A DNA stretch of 64,000 nt from Allobosea sp. (GCA_024231975.1 JAAEQB010000076.1:59169-123168), one strand, 5' to 3'. Shown: positions 24,534 to 33,291, numbered from the stretch's first letter. Translations and numbers: made by a program. The notes: generated from the letters alone by a model not told the origin.

Positions 24534-24962
24534 ATGACGCGTCCGCCTAGCCTGTCGCATCCCTTCCTGCTCGGCTTCGACGATATCGAGCGGGCACTCG
24601 ACCGTGTCGCCAAAGGCGCCGGCGATGGCTATCCGCCCTATAATATCGAGCGCATGCCGCGCACGGAGGATGAGCCCGACAAGCTCAGGATCACGCTCGC
24701 GGTGGCCGGGTTCTCGCGCGACCAGCTCGAGATCACGCTGGAGGAAAACCAGCTGACCATCCGCGGCCGGCAGGTCGACGACAAGACGCGACACTTTCTG
24801 CATCGCGGCATCGCCGCGCGGCAGTTCCAGCGCTCCTTCCTGCTCGCCGACGGCATGCAGGTCCTGGGGGCTGATCTCTCCAACGGGCTGCTCGCGATTG
24901 ATCTGGCCCGTCCGGAACCGGAACGGCTCGTCCGGCGTATCAATATCATGAGCCGCGACTAG
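24534..24962 (+). CDS. Hsp20 family small heat-shock protein
   Basis: 142 residues. The alpha-crystallin domain spans ~35-130: YNIERMPRTEDEPDKLRITLAVAGFSRDQLEITLEENQLTIRG, then the HRGIAARQFQRSFLLADG strand and GLLAIDLARPEPERLV. The layout with a short N-arm resembles the rhizobial IbpA/HspA class. It holds unfolding proteins as an ATP-independent chaperone. The ATG at 24534 has AAGGG 7 bases upstream; a GTG one codon earlier is possible. A DUF1150 gene follows 109 bases on, a common pairing in this order. Confidence 0.93.
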   Translation: MTRPPSLSHPFLLGFDDIERALDRVAKGAGDGYPPYNIERMPRTEDEPDKLRITLAVAGFSRDQLEITLEENQLTIRGRQVDDKTRHFLHRGIAARQFQRSFLLADGMQVLGADLSNGLLAIDLARPEPERLVRRINIMSRD

Positions 24963-25071
24963 GCCCCTGAGGGCTACAGAAGGTCTTTACGAGAGGGCAT
25001 GCGGTTTGCCTTCCGTTCATGATCAAGGATGCACAATCAAACCGCCTCGCACTGCTCTGAAGGAGGGCGCG

Positions 25072-25326
25072 ATGACTGAGACCAGAAACAACCCTCTCAC
25101 CACGGCCGAATTCGCCGCCCTCGGCAACGGCCAGGTCGCCTATCTCAAGCCGATCATGTCGGATGAGTTGGCCCGCATTTTCCCGCAGGCCCCGGACATC
25201 GAGCCTGGCCTGCAGCTCTTCGCGCTGCTGGCGGCCGATGGCGCGCCGATCCTGGTGACCGATTCCCGCGAGGCCGCGACGGCCAATGCCTGGGAGCACG
25301 ATCTGCGGATGGTCAGCCTGCACTGA
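25072..25326 (+). CDS. DUF1150 family protein
   Basis: 84 residues: LTTAEFAALGNGQVAYLKPI, FPQAPDIEPGLQLFALLAADGAPILVTDSREAA and ANAWEHDLRMVSLH are the conserved strings of DUF1150. The function is unknown; the gene usually sits next to Hsp20 genes in Hyphomicrobiales, as here, which suggests a stress-linked role. AAGGAGGG lies 7 bases before the ATG, an excellent ribosome site. Confidence 0.9.
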   Translation: MTETRNNPLTTAEFAALGNGQVAYLKPIMSDELARIFPQAPDIEPGLQLFALLAADGAPILVTDSREAATANAWEHDLRMVSLH

Positions 25327-25336
25327 CCCGAACTGT

Positions 25337-26119
25337 CTATGCCGTCGCGGGCGCGATGCCCTCGACGGCGGCGACGAGGCGCGCGATGTCCTCCGGCGTC
25401 GACAGGCGGTGGTCGCCGTCCTTGATCAGGGTCAGCACGACCGGATCGTGCGGCAGGTGCTCGACCAGCCTGAGGGACTGGGCATAGGGCACATCGGGAT
25501 CCTTCATTCCCTGCAGGATGTGGACGGGGCAGCCGGTTTCGAGCGGCTGCCCGAACAGGAGATGGCGCCGCCCGTCCTCGATCAACGCGCGTGTGATCGG
25601 CATCGGCTCCGGCGAATACTCCGAGGGGCGCTGCCAGACGCCGTCCCTGAGAATCGTCTCGCGGATCGCCTCCGGCATCTGCGCCCACATCAGCTCTTCG
25701 GTGAAATCGACCGCCGGTGCGATCAGCACAAGGCCGGCCGGCTGCAGTTGCGGGGCGGTCTTGCGTAGTTTCAGCGTCGTCAGCAGCGCGACCCAGCCGC
25801 CCATGGAGGAGCCGACCAGGATGGCGGGACCTTGCGCGTGGGCGGCCAGCACCGCCTGCGCATCCTCGATCCAGTGCGACATCGTCCAATCGGCGAAGTT
25901 GCCGCTGGATTCGCCATGGCCGGCATAGTCGAAGCGGATGAAGGCGCGCCCGGTGCGCTCCGCCCAGCCGGCGAGCGCCTCGGCCTTGGTGGCGCGCATG
26001 TCTGAGCGCAGGCCGCCGAGCCAGACCACCGGCGGACCCTTGCCGGCCAGCGCCAGCACCGCGATCTCGCGGCGCTCGCTGCCGGTACCGACGCTCAGAA
26101 ATTGCGGCTCAGGCCTCAT
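25337..26119 (-). CDS. Alpha/beta hydrolase
   Basis: 260 residues. The nucleophile elbow is GSSMGG (residues ~85-90), the acid follows in GMKDPDVPY and the base in KDGDHRLS, so the Ser-Asp-His triad is complete. The strand after the oxyanion position reads VVWLGGLRSDM rather than the usual HG, a form seen in ABHD10-like and related esterases/thioesterases. Substrate unknown. I chose ATG 26119 because AGGAGA lies 8 bases upstream; an earlier ATG at 26173 lacks one. It is convergent with DUF1150. Confidence 0.85.
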   Translation of the reverse strand: MRPEPQFLSVGTGSERREIAVLALAGKGPPVVWLGGLRSDMRATKAEALAGWAERTGRAFIRFDYAGHGESSGNFADWTMSHWIEDAQAVLAAHAQGPAILVGSSMGGWVALLTTLKLRKTAPQLQPAGLVLIAPAVDFTEELMWAQMPEAIRETILRDGVWQRPSEYSPEPMPITRALIEDGRRHLLFGQPLETGCPVHILQGMKDPDVPYAQSLRLVEHLPHDPVVLTLIKDGDHRLSTPEDIARLVAAVEGIAPATA

Positions 26120-26246
26120 CGCTCTATTCTCTCCTGTGATGAACCGGGCGAAAGCAGGCATCGCGTGCTGCAATCCCGCCCGATTTAGTGATCATCACGA
26201 CCTCGATAGCATCGGCGAGTCGCCAAGCAGAAGGCCCATTCAAGCA

Positions 26247-27470
26247 GTGAACACCTCCCTGCGTTCCGGCGCGCAACTCTCCCTGCCGTCGACCGAGACG
26301 CATCCGCTGGCCGGGCGCACCGTGCTGCAGATCATCCCGGAGCTGGAGGCAGGCGGGGCCGAGCGCACCGCGGTCGACATCGCCGCCGGGCTGACCGAGG
26401 TCGGCGCGCGGGCGCTGGTCGCGACGGAGGGCGGGCGTCTCGTCGCCGAACTGCAGGCCAAGGGCGGCATCTGGCTACCTTTCCCGGCTGCCGCCAAGAA
26501 TCCGGTCTCGATGCTGCTCAACGTGCGCACCTTCGCTTTGCTCTGCAAACGCGAGCGGGTCGAGCTCGTCCACGCCCGCTCGCGGGCGCCGGCTTGGGTC
26601 GCGCTGGCGGCGACGCGAGCGCTGAAGCTGCCCTTCGTCACCACCTATCACGGCTCCTACAACGCCCGCTCGTCGGTGAAGAACCTGTATAATTCGGTGA
26701 TGGCGCGCAGCGACGTCGTTATCGCCAATTCCGGCTACACCGCCGACCTGATCCGCGCCCGCCATCCATCCGCCCGCGACCGCATCCGCGTCGTCCATCG
26801 CGGCACCGATTTCTCGGCCTTCGCACCGTCGGCGGTGAGTCCGGAGCGGATCAGTGCCCTGCGCAGCGCCTGGGGCGTCGAGCCGCATCAGCGCATCGTG
26901 CTACTGCCGGGCCGGCTCACCGGCTGGAAAGGCCAGAAGGTGCTGATCGAGGCAGCGCGCCAATTGCGCGATGCCGGGGACGAGGACACTGCCTTCATCC
27001 TCGCCGGCGACGCGCAGGGGCGCGACGGCTATGTCCGCGAGCTCGACGACGCCATCGCCAAAGGCAAGCTCGAAGGCCGGGTCCGCCGCGTCGGCCATTG
27101 CTCGGACATGCCGGCCGCCTTCCTGGCGGCTGCGGTCGTCGCCGTCCCCTCGACCGAGCCGGAAGCCTTCGGCCGTGTCGCCGTCGAAGCGCAGGCCATG
27201 GGCACGCCGGTCGTCGTCTCCAATCTCGGCGCCGTGCCGGAGACGGTGCTGGCGCCGCCACAGGTCGCGCCGCAGGAGCGCTCCGGCTGGCATGTCCCGC
27301 CCGATGATGCGGCGGCGCTCGCAGGGGCCCTGCGCGAGGCGCTGGCGCTGCGCCCGTCCGCCCGTGATGCGCTGGCCCGCCGCGCCCGGCTGCACGTCGA
27401 GCGCCACTTCTCATTGGCCTCGATGGTCAATGACACACTCGATGTCTATTGCGCCCTGCTCGGGCGCTGA
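26247..27470 (+). CDS. GT4-type glycosyltransferase
   Basis: 407 residues from a GTG at 26247 (no ATG occurs before the conserved start VLQIIPELEAGGAERTAVDIA). GT-B fold: the acceptor domain begins with that glycine-rich loop; the donor domain begins HQRIVLLPGRLTGWKGQKVLIEA and ends with the E-x7-E motif region PSTEPEAFGRVAVEAQAMGTPVV, typical of GT4. It probably adds a sugar to lipopolysaccharide or another envelope glycan from a nucleotide sugar. It stands alone between a divergent hydrolase and infC. Confidence 0.88.
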   Translation: MNTSLRSGAQLSLPSTETHPLAGRTVLQIIPELEAGGAERTAVDIAAGLTEVGARALVATEGGRLVAELQAKGGIWLPFPAAAKNPVSMLLNVRTFALLCKRERVELVHARSRAPAWVALAATRALKLPFVTTYHGSYNARSSVKNLYNSVMARSDVVIANSGYTADLIRARHPSARDRIRVVHRGTDFSAFAPSAVSPERISALRSAWGVEPHQRIVLLPGRLTGWKGQKVLIEAARQLRDAGDEDTAFILAGDAQGRDGYVRELDDAIAKGKLEGRVRRVGHCSDMPAAFLAAAVVAVPSTEPEAFGRVAVEAQAMGTPVVVSNLGAVPETVLAPPQVAPQERSGWHVPPDDAAALAGALREALALRPSARDALARRARLHVERHFSLASMVNDTLDVYCALLGR

Positions 27471-27557
27471 AGCCGTCTGATCCATTGACAACGCTTCGCG
27501 TTGTGCAATGTGTCTCACCAACGGCGCGATGCGCGCCATTCACAGGAGAATACAGCC

Positions 27558-28100
27558 ATTCGTCGTCCCTTCCGTGCCGCACCAGCCCCCGTCAAGGACG
27601 GTCCCCGCGCCAACCGCGACATTCGTGGCGTCCGCGACGTCCAGCTCATCGACGATACCGGCGCCAACCGTGGCGTGGTCTCGTTCTTCGAGGCGCTCAA
27701 GATTGCTGAGGACGCCGGTCTCGACCTGGTCGAAATCGCCCCCAATTCGCAGCCGCCCGTCTGCAAGATCCTTGACTATGGCCGCTTCCGCTTCCTCGAG
27801 CAGAAGAAGGCGTCCGAGGCGCGCAAGAAGCAGCGCACCATCGAGATCAAGGAAATCAAGCTTCGCCCCGGCATCGACAAGCACGACTACGACGTGAAGA
27901 TGAAGGCGATGCACGGCTTCTTCGAGGAAGGCGACAAGGTGAAGGTCACCCTGCGCTTCCGCGGCCGTGAGATGGCGCACCAGGACCTCGGCGTGAAGGT
28001 GCTGGAGCGCGTCAAGGCCGATACGGTCGAGGTCGCCAAGGTCGAGAGTGACTGGCAGCTCGAAGGCCGCCAGATGGTCATGGTGCTCGCGCCCCGATAA
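27558..28100 (+). CDS. infC: Translation initiation factor IF-3, AUU start
   Basis: 180 residues. The N-domain starts RRPFRAAPAPVKDGPRANRDI and has the family text VQLIDDTGANRGVVS; the linker is lysine rich (LEQKKASEARKKQRTIEIKEIK) and the C-domain runs to EGRQMVMVLAPR. No ATG lies at the right place; the frame begins at ATT 27558, with AGGAG nine bases upstream. IF-3 rejects non-canonical start codons, so an AUU start lets it repress its own synthesis, as in E. coli. A terminator follows 53 bases after the stop. Confidence 0.95.
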   Translation: MRRPFRAAPAPVKDGPRANRDIRGVRDVQLIDDTGANRGVVSFFEALKIAEDAGLDLVEIAPNSQPPVCKILDYGRFRFLEQKKASEARKKQRTIEIKEIKLRPGIDKHDYDVKMKAMHGFFEEGDKVKVTLRFRGREMAHQDLGVKVLERVKADTVEVAKVESDWQLEGRQMVMVLAPR

Positions 28101-28153
28101 GGCGCGAGGCCTGCGCGCCGCGTTTATGGCGTCGCATTCGGATCTGCCTTCCA

Positions 28154-28182
28154 CAAAGCCCGGCCGCCTCGGCCGGGCTTTG
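28154..28182 (+). terminator. Terminator after infC
   Basis: CAAAGCCCGGCCG pairs with CGGCCGGGCTTTG around a short loop (28154-28182); the 3' arm ends in TTTG followed by TCGTAT. It lies between convergent infC and the GYD gene and may work in both directions. Confidence 0.75.
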
Positions 28183-28198
28183 TCGTATCGGTCGTGAT

Positions 28199-28492
28199 CT
28201 AGCTGACGGAGCGGATGATGTCGCGATAGGCCGTCTCCGGGAAGGCCTTCAGCGTTTCCGAGCGGACATTGCCGAGCATGGCGAGCCGCAGGCAGAAGCG
28301 TGCCTGCGCCGCATCGTCGGGCGCCTCGCAGACCAGGACCATGTCGTATGTGCCCATGGTCATGAAGAAGGCTCTGAACTCGCCGCCCATGTCTTTCAGG
28401 ACCTGCTTGGCCGCATCGAGGCGGTTGGGCGAATCCTTTAGGTTGCGTGCGCCCTGGTCGGTCCAGTTGAGCAGCATGATGTAGGTCGTCAT
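28199..28492 (-). CDS. GYD domain-containing protein
   Basis: 97 residues of ferredoxin-like fold: MTTYIMLLNWTDQGARNLKDSP, GGEFRAFFMTMGTYDMVLVCEAPDD (the GxYD motif that names the family, here GTYD) and ARFCLRLAMLGNVRSETLKAF. GYD proteins are small dimeric alpha-beta-barrel-like proteins of unknown reaction. It stands alone, convergent with infC. Confidence 0.88.
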   Translation of the reverse strand: MTTYIMLLNWTDQGARNLKDSPNRLDAAKQVLKDMGGEFRAFFMTMGTYDMVLVCEAPDDAAQARFCLRLAMLGNVRSETLKAFPETAYRDIIRSVS

Positions 28493-28636
28493 CGCGCTTC
28501 TCCCCGAAAGGCCCGGCCTTTCGTCGGAAGCTGCCTACGGCGGCCCGCTTGTCGCCGTGCGGTTCCGGATGGGCCGTTGACCATCCGCCGGGCCTGCCTC
28601 GCCACTCTAGCACCGCTGGCGGATATCGGGCAGCGC

Positions 28637-29269
28637 CTATGGGTTGAGCAAACGCTTCAGTTTCCTCACCGCGCTGTCCGGCGTCGTCAGCACCCGCTTG
28701 CCCGTCGCTTCCGCGACCGCCGGGGCCGCTCGCGCCAGGCTGAACTGCGCCAGTGCGATCGCATCGCAACCCGTGAGATCGCGCGCCGCCAGTCCCGCCA
28801 GCCGATCATGCTCGGCCCCGTCGCCGCGGTCGAGCGCGGCGAGCGCGCCGTCCGCCAGCTTCGGCATGACCGTCAGCGAATCCGGAAACTCCGGCGGCAT
28901 CGATTGCAGCGTCGGCCCGAAGCTGGCGAGGAGGCCGATCCGGCCGCCGATCGCCATGGCTTCCTCGATCATCGCCTCATTCGGCTTCAGCACGGGAATA
29001 GGTGACAGCGCGCGCTGCACCGCCTCGATGCAAGGCCCGAAGGCCGAGCAGGTGAAGAGGATACCGTCGGCGCCGGTGGCGCGCGCATAGCTGGCGAGGC
29101 TCAGGAACCGCCCGGTCATCGCCTCGGTGATCCGCCCGTCGCGGGAGAGATCGGCCGAGAGGCTGTCGTCGAGCAGGTTCATCAGCGTGGCCTGCGGCCA
29201 CAGCCGCGCGAACGCCGCCTCGATCGGAGGCGGCGAATGGCGCAGCGCATGGATCAGCGCGATCCGCAT
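28637..29269 (-). CDS. Aspartate/glutamate racemase superfamily protein
   Basis: 210 residues. The fold is recognisable from MRIALIHALRHSPPPIEAAF, ATGADGILFTCSAFGPCIEA (first active-site Cys74) and IPVLKPNEAMIEEAMAIGGRIGLLASF. The position where racemases have the second cysteine (GCTH-like) reads ALAQFS, Gln175, so a two-base racemase mechanism is unlikely. A decarboxylase, lyase or isomerase of the AMDase/maleate-isomerase type is more plausible. Its ATG overlaps the stop of the AapJ-like gene by one base, and it is the last gene of the RpiR operon. Confidence 0.78.
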   Translation of the reverse strand: MRIALIHALRHSPPPIEAAFARLWPQATLMNLLDDSLSADLSRDGRITEAMTGRFLSLASYARATGADGILFTCSAFGPCIEAVQRALSPIPVLKPNEAMIEEAMAIGGRIGLLASFGPTLQSMPPEFPDSLTVMPKLADGALAALDRGDGAEHDRLAGLAARDLTGCDAIALAQFSLARAAPAVAEATGKRVLTTPDSAVRKLKRLLNP

Positions 29270-30306
29270 CAGCGAATGGGATGCGGGTATTGCAGGCCGC
29301 CGCGCGAGGCGAGGTCGTTGAGCCCGCGCTTCAACTGCAGCTTGGAGCCTGCGCCGACATTACGCTCGAAGCTCTCGCCGTAATTGCCGATATGCTTGAT
29401 CACGCGATAGGCCCAATCGTTGGTGAGGCCGAGGCCCTCGCCGAACTTGCCCTCGACGCCGAGCAGGCGCTTCACCTCGGGATTGCCCGACTTCAGCTGC
29501 TCGTCGACATTGGCCTTTGTCACGCCGAACTCCTCGGCGTTGAGCATGGCGTAGTGCACCCATTTCACGAGCGCGACCCAGCTCTCGTCGCCGCGCTTCA
29601 CCGCTGGGCCGAGCGGCTCGCGTGAGATCAGCGTCGGCAGGACGACGAAATCGTCGGGCTTGGAGAATTTCAGGCGCTCGGCGGCAAGACCCGAGGTGTC
29701 GGTGGTGAAGGCGTCGCAGCGCCCGGCTTCCAGTGCCTTCACGCCCTCCTCGTTGGTGGCGAAGCCGATGATCTCGTATTTCAGCTTATTGGCGCGGAAG
29801 AAGTCGGCGAGGTTGAGCTCGGTCGTCGTGCCTTGCGTCACGCAGATCGAGGCGCCCTCCAATCCCTTCGCTTCGGCGACCCCAAGCGACTTGCGCACCA
29901 TGAAGCCCTGGCCGTCGAAATAGTTGATGATCGGCCAGGACATGCCGGCCGAGGTGTCGCGCGACATCGTATAAGTCGCGTTGCGGGCGAGCATGTCGAC
30001 CTCGCCCGACTGCACCACGACGAAGCGCATCTGCGGCGTCGTCGGCACGAACTTGACCTTGTTGGGGTCGTTGAAAATCGCGGCAGCGACGGCGCGGCAA
30101 AGGTCGATGTCGAGCCCGTCCCAGCGTCCGTCCGGCCCCTGGATGCCGAAGCCGGGCAGGGCGATGTGGTTGCCGCAGATCAGTTCGCCGCGCGCCTTGA
30201 CGCGATCGAGCGTGCCGGTCTGGGCGCTGGCCGCGCCGGTGAAGCCGAGCGCCGCGAGCCCGGCAAGGGCCAGGTGTTTCAAAGCAAGGTATTTCAGTCG
30301 TTTCAT
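29269..30306 (-). CDS. Amino-acid ABC transporter substrate-binding protein (AapJ-like)
   Basis: 345 residues with a signal peptide (ALAGLAALGFTGAASAQ). The family text is that of the general L-amino-acid binding protein AapJ: LDRVKARGELICGNHIALPGF, GRWDGLDIDLCRAVAAAIF, VTQGTTTELNLADFF, EAGRCDAFTTDTSGLA and the C-terminal NYGESFERNVG and GLQYPHPIR. It binds amino acids in the periplasm. No permease or ATPase genes adjoin, so it must dock on a transporter encoded elsewhere. AGGGGAAC precedes the ATG. In an operon with RpiR, an aminotransferase and a racemase-like enzyme. Confidence 0.92.
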   Translation of the reverse strand: MKRLKYLALKHLALAGLAALGFTGAASAQTGTLDRVKARGELICGNHIALPGFGIQGPDGRWDGLDIDLCRAVAAAIFNDPNKVKFVPTTPQMRFVVVQSGEVDMLARNATYTMSRDTSAGMSWPIINYFDGQGFMVRKSLGVAEAKGLEGASICVTQGTTTELNLADFFRANKLKYEIIGFATNEEGVKALEAGRCDAFTTDTSGLAAERLKFSKPDDFVVLPTLISREPLGPAVKRGDESWVALVKWVHYAMLNAEEFGVTKANVDEQLKSGNPEVKRLLGVEGKFGEGLGLTNDWAYRVIKHIGNYGESFERNVGAGSKLQLKRGLNDLASRGGLQYPHPIR

Positions 30307-30362
30307 GATCGTTCCCCTGTTGTGGTTGCTACGGGCTCTTGTCGGCCCGGATCGTTGAAGCC

Positions 30363-31700
30363 TCAGGCCGGTCGGGCCGCGGCCAAGCTCGCATCGAGCG
30401 CATCGCCCAGGCGCTCGACGATGGTGTCGACGGTCGCTGCATCGATGATGAAGGGCGGCGCCAGCAGGACATGGTCGCCGGCGGTGCCATCGGCGGTGCC
30501 GCCCATCGGGTAGATCAAGAGGCCGCGCTCCTGCGCCGCCTGCTTGATCCTGGCGTTGAGTTTCAGGGCCGGGTCGAACGGCGTCTTGGTCGAACGGTCG
30601 GCGACGATCTCGACGCCCCAGAAATGGCCGCGCCCGCGGATGTCGCCGACATGGTGATGGTTGCCGAAGCGTTCGCGCAGGCGCTGCTCCAGCCGCGCAC
30701 CCTGCCTGCGGACATTGGCGAGCAGGTCGTCGCGCTCGATCACCTGCTGCACCGCGAGCGCGGTGGCGCAGGCGAGGGGATGGCCCACATAGGTCTGGCT
30801 GTGCGGGAAGACGCCCGAGCCTTGCCGGACCGCCTCGACGACCCGCTTCGAGGCCAGCATGGCGCCGATCGGCGCATAGCCGCCGCCCAGCCCCTTGGCG
30901 ATCGCCATCAGGTCGGGCGCGACGCCTTCCTGCTCGCAGGCATGCAGCGTACCGGTGCGGCCCATGCCGCTCATCACCTCGTCGAGAATGAGGAGCACGC
31001 CATGGCGGTCGCAGATCTCGCGGATGCGCTTGAAATAGCCGGGCGCGGCCGGCACCGCGCCGAGCGTTGCGCCGACCACGGTCTCGGCGACGAAGGCGCA
31101 GACCGTTTCCGGCCCGAGCTCGAGGATCTTCGCCTCGAGCTCGTCTGCCATACGCAACCCGTAGGCCTCGCTGGTCTCGTCGGCTCGGCGGCCGCGATAT
31201 TCATAGCAGGGGGAGATGTGATGGCCCTGCATCAGCATCTGCTCGAAGGGCGCGCGGTCCTTCATCCGCCCGCCGACCGAGAGCGCGCCGAGCGTGATGC
31301 CGTGATAGCTCTGCCGGCGCGAGATGAAGTTGACGCGACGCGTCTCGCCTTTCTCGACGAAATAATGCCGCGCCATTTTCAGGCAGGCCTCGATCGCTTC
31401 CGAGCCCGAGCTGCAGAAGTAGACGCTCTCCATGCCTGCCGGCGCCCGCGCGATCAGATGGTTGGCGAGTTCCTCGGCCGCATCGCTGGTGAAGAAGCTG
31501 GTATGCGCGTAGGCGAGCTTGTCGATCTGAGCGTGCATCGCCGCCAGCACGTCGGGATGGCCATGGCCGAGGCAGGAGACGGCAGCGCCGCCCGAGGCGT
31601 CGATATGCTCGCGCCCGTCACGGTCGCGCAGCACCATGCCCGCGCCGCCAGTCGCGGCTGGATAGGTCTTGTTCAGCATGCGATGCAGGATGTGGCTCAT
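30363..31700 (-). CDS. Class III PLP aminotransferase
   Basis: 445 residues. Class III signature: LILDEVMSGMGRTGTLHACEQ followed by LMAIAKGLGGGYAPIGAML with Lys269 as the PLP-binding lysine; FCSSGSEAIEACLKMAR forms the phosphate-binding region. The family transfers amino groups from omega-amino or beta-amino acids to pyruvate or 2-oxoglutarate; the substrate is not evident. It overlaps the RpiR gene by four bases (ATGA), and the AapJ-like gene starts 56 bases downstream. Confidence 0.92.
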   Translation of the reverse strand: MSHILHRMLNKTYPAATGGAGMVLRDRDGREHIDASGGAAVSCLGHGHPDVLAAMHAQIDKLAYAHTSFFTSDAAEELANHLIARAPAGMESVYFCSSGSEAIEACLKMARHYFVEKGETRRVNFISRRQSYHGITLGALSVGGRMKDRAPFEQMLMQGHHISPCYEYRGRRADETSEAYGLRMADELEAKILELGPETVCAFVAETVVGATLGAVPAAPGYFKRIREICDRHGVLLILDEVMSGMGRTGTLHACEQEGVAPDLMAIAKGLGGGYAPIGAMLASKRVVEAVRQGSGVFPHSQTYVGHPLACATALAVQQVIERDDLLANVRRQGARLEQRLRERFGNHHHVGDIRGRGHFWGVEIVADRSTKTPFDPALKLNARIKQAAQERGLLIYPMGGTADGTAGDHVLLAPPFIIDAATVDTIVERLGDALDASLAAARPA

Positions 31701-32590
31701 CGTTGGCCTCGCCTGATGGATTTGGGGGTGAGGAAGGTGCCGGCCGCATCAAGCGCGGCCTCGTGGCGGGCGATCGCGTCGAGCGCGGCCTTGCCCTTGC
31801 GCGCCGTCATCAGCGCCGCCAGGCATTCGACCGCGGCGAAGGCCGGCGTCATCGTGTGGAAGAAGGAGGGCGTCTCGGTTCGGACCAGCAGCGCCACGTC
31901 GGCGATGGCGGCGAGGGGAGAGAGAGCGCTGTCGGTCAGCGCGACGACGTTTGCGCCGCGCTCTTTGGCAATCTCCGCAGCCTGCACGGTCTGGCGCGTA
32001 TAGGGCGCGACCGAGACTGCGAAGAGCGCATCGCCCGGGCCGATCCGGCGCAGCGCGTCGATGCCGCGCCCGCCGGCGCCGTCGGCCAGCATCGAGCTCG
32101 CGCCGATCAGGTCGCGGATATAATCGAGCATGAAGGCGGCAGGGAAGGCCGAGCGCAGGCCGAAGCAGAACACGGTCTGCGCCTCGCTCAAGAGGTCGGC
32201 GGCTTGCTCGAAGCGGGCGAGGGCGTGTGGCTCGCGCAGTGCTTTCAAATGCTCGGTCAGCGCCGCGAACATGTCCTGTGCGATCGCGCTCGGCCCCTCT
32301 TCGCCATGGCGCTGCATCAGTTCGCCGGCACGGCCGGCAAAGCCTTCAGGCCGCCGCCGCAGCGCCGCCGCATGGACGGCCCGCAACTCGTCATAGCCCT
32401 TGAGGCCAAAGCGCTGCGCCAGCCGGGTGAGGGTGGCCGGCGACAGACCGGCGCGCTTGGCTTGCTCGCGCGTCGTCAGCAACGCCACATCGGCAGGATG
32501 GTCGAGCACCCAGCGCGCCGCCGCCTGCAATTGCTGCGGCAATTGCTCGAAGCTCGCGGTGAGGCTGGCCGTCAGGTCGGGCTTGTCCAT
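31697..32590 (-). CDS. MurR/RpiR family transcriptional regulator
   Basis: 297 residues. The N-terminal HTH_6 domain reads ELPQQLQAAARWVLDHPADVALLTTREQAKRAG-like sequence ending SPATLTRLAQRFGLKGYDEL, and the C-terminal SIS domain contains CFGLRSAFPAAFMLDYI and FAVSVAPYTRQTVQAAEIAKERGANVVALTD. SIS domains sense phosphorylated sugars or other small acids; here the operon suggests an amino-acid-derived signal. It is first in the operon, so self-control is likely through the inverted repeats at 32618-32665. Confidence 0.9.
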   Translation of the reverse strand: MDKPDLTASLTASFEQLPQQLQAAARWVLDHPADVALLTTREQAKRAGLSPATLTRLAQRFGLKGYDELRAVHAAALRRRPEGFAGRAGELMQRHGEEGPSAIAQDMFAALTEHLKALREPHALARFEQAADLLSEAQTVFCFGLRSAFPAAFMLDYIRDLIGASSMLADGAGGRGIDALRRIGPGDALFAVSVAPYTRQTVQAAEIAKERGANVVALTDSALSPLAAIADVALLVRTETPSFFHTMTPAFAAVECLAALMTARKGKAALDAIARHEAALDAAGTFLTPKSIRRGQR

Positions 32591-32617
32591 GCGGTGGACG
32601 TTAGCAGGGGAGAGCAG

Positions 32618-32665
32618 AATCTGAAACAGATTCCTTGAGGTGATCAGATTGAAACGTTTGTTTCA
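32618..32665 (-). promoter_or_regulatory. Probable RpiR operators
   Basis: Two inverted repeats upstream of the RpiR start: AATCTG-AAA-CAGATT (32618-32632) and TGAAAC-GTTT-GTTTCA (32650-32665), both with perfect 6-base arms and sharing the words CTGAAAC/GTTTCAG. They lie 28-75 bases upstream of the start codon, in the promoter zone. Confidence 0.6.
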
Positions 32666-32700
32666 GATAGCGCGACGCCCATACGGGCGCCGAGCCTTAC

Positions 32701-33291
32701 TCAGCTCCGAACCAGCAGCCCGTCCAGCATCAGGTTGAAAGCCTCGATTGCCTTGCGCGAGGTCGCTTTCGGATCGGATGCGCGCGCGATCCACTGCGCC
32801 GCATATTGCGTCGCGCCGCAGACCAATCGCGCCGCCGCTTCCGCGTCGACCGGTGCGATCCGGCCGGTCTCGGCCAGTTTCGCCAGGCTCTCCGTCATCC
32901 ACAGGATGCACTCGCTCTGGCCGGGCCAGTCCAGGGGATCGCCGAGGACGGCTGGGCCGTCGCGCAGCATGATGCGTTGGATCTCGGGTTCGAGGGCCAG
33001 TTCGAGATAAGCGGTGCACTCGTCGCGAAAGCCGGTCCAGGGGTCGGGTGCCTTGGCGGCGATCGCGCGCAGATAGACGCTCATCTCGCTGTCGATCTGC
33101 CCGATCACCGCGGCCAGCAGGCCCTTCTTGTCGCCGAAGTGATGGTAGAGCGCCCCCCGCGTCAGCCCGGCCGAGGCGGTGAGGTCGTCCATCGAGGTCT
33201 CGGCATAGCCGACCGTGCCGAAGGCGGCGCGGGCCGCGGCGATCAGCTTGGCCCGCGTCTCGGCGATCATCTGGCTGCGCGGCTTGCGCAT
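32701..33291 (-). CDS. TetR/AcrR family regulator
   Basis: 196 residues. The HTH is AAFGTVGYAETSMDDLTASAGLTRGALYHHFGDKK-like (read around residues 20-55), typical TetR, followed by a helical ligand domain with ECTAYLELALEPEIQRIMLRDGPAVLG, the TetR_C region seen in regulators of efflux genes. It is divergent from an MFS gene with a 117-base gap holding three near-identical palindromes, so it most likely represses the MFS gene and itself until a ligand binds. Confidence 0.93.
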   Translation of the reverse strand: MRKPRSQMIAETRAKLIAAARAAFGTVGYAETSMDDLTASAGLTRGALYHHFGDKKGLLAAVIGQIDSEMSVYLRAIAAKAPDPWTGFRDECTAYLELALEPEIQRIMLRDGPAVLGDPLDWPGQSECILWMTESLAKLAETGRIAPVDAEAAARLVCGATQYAAQWIARASDPKATSRKAIEAFNLMLDGLLVRS

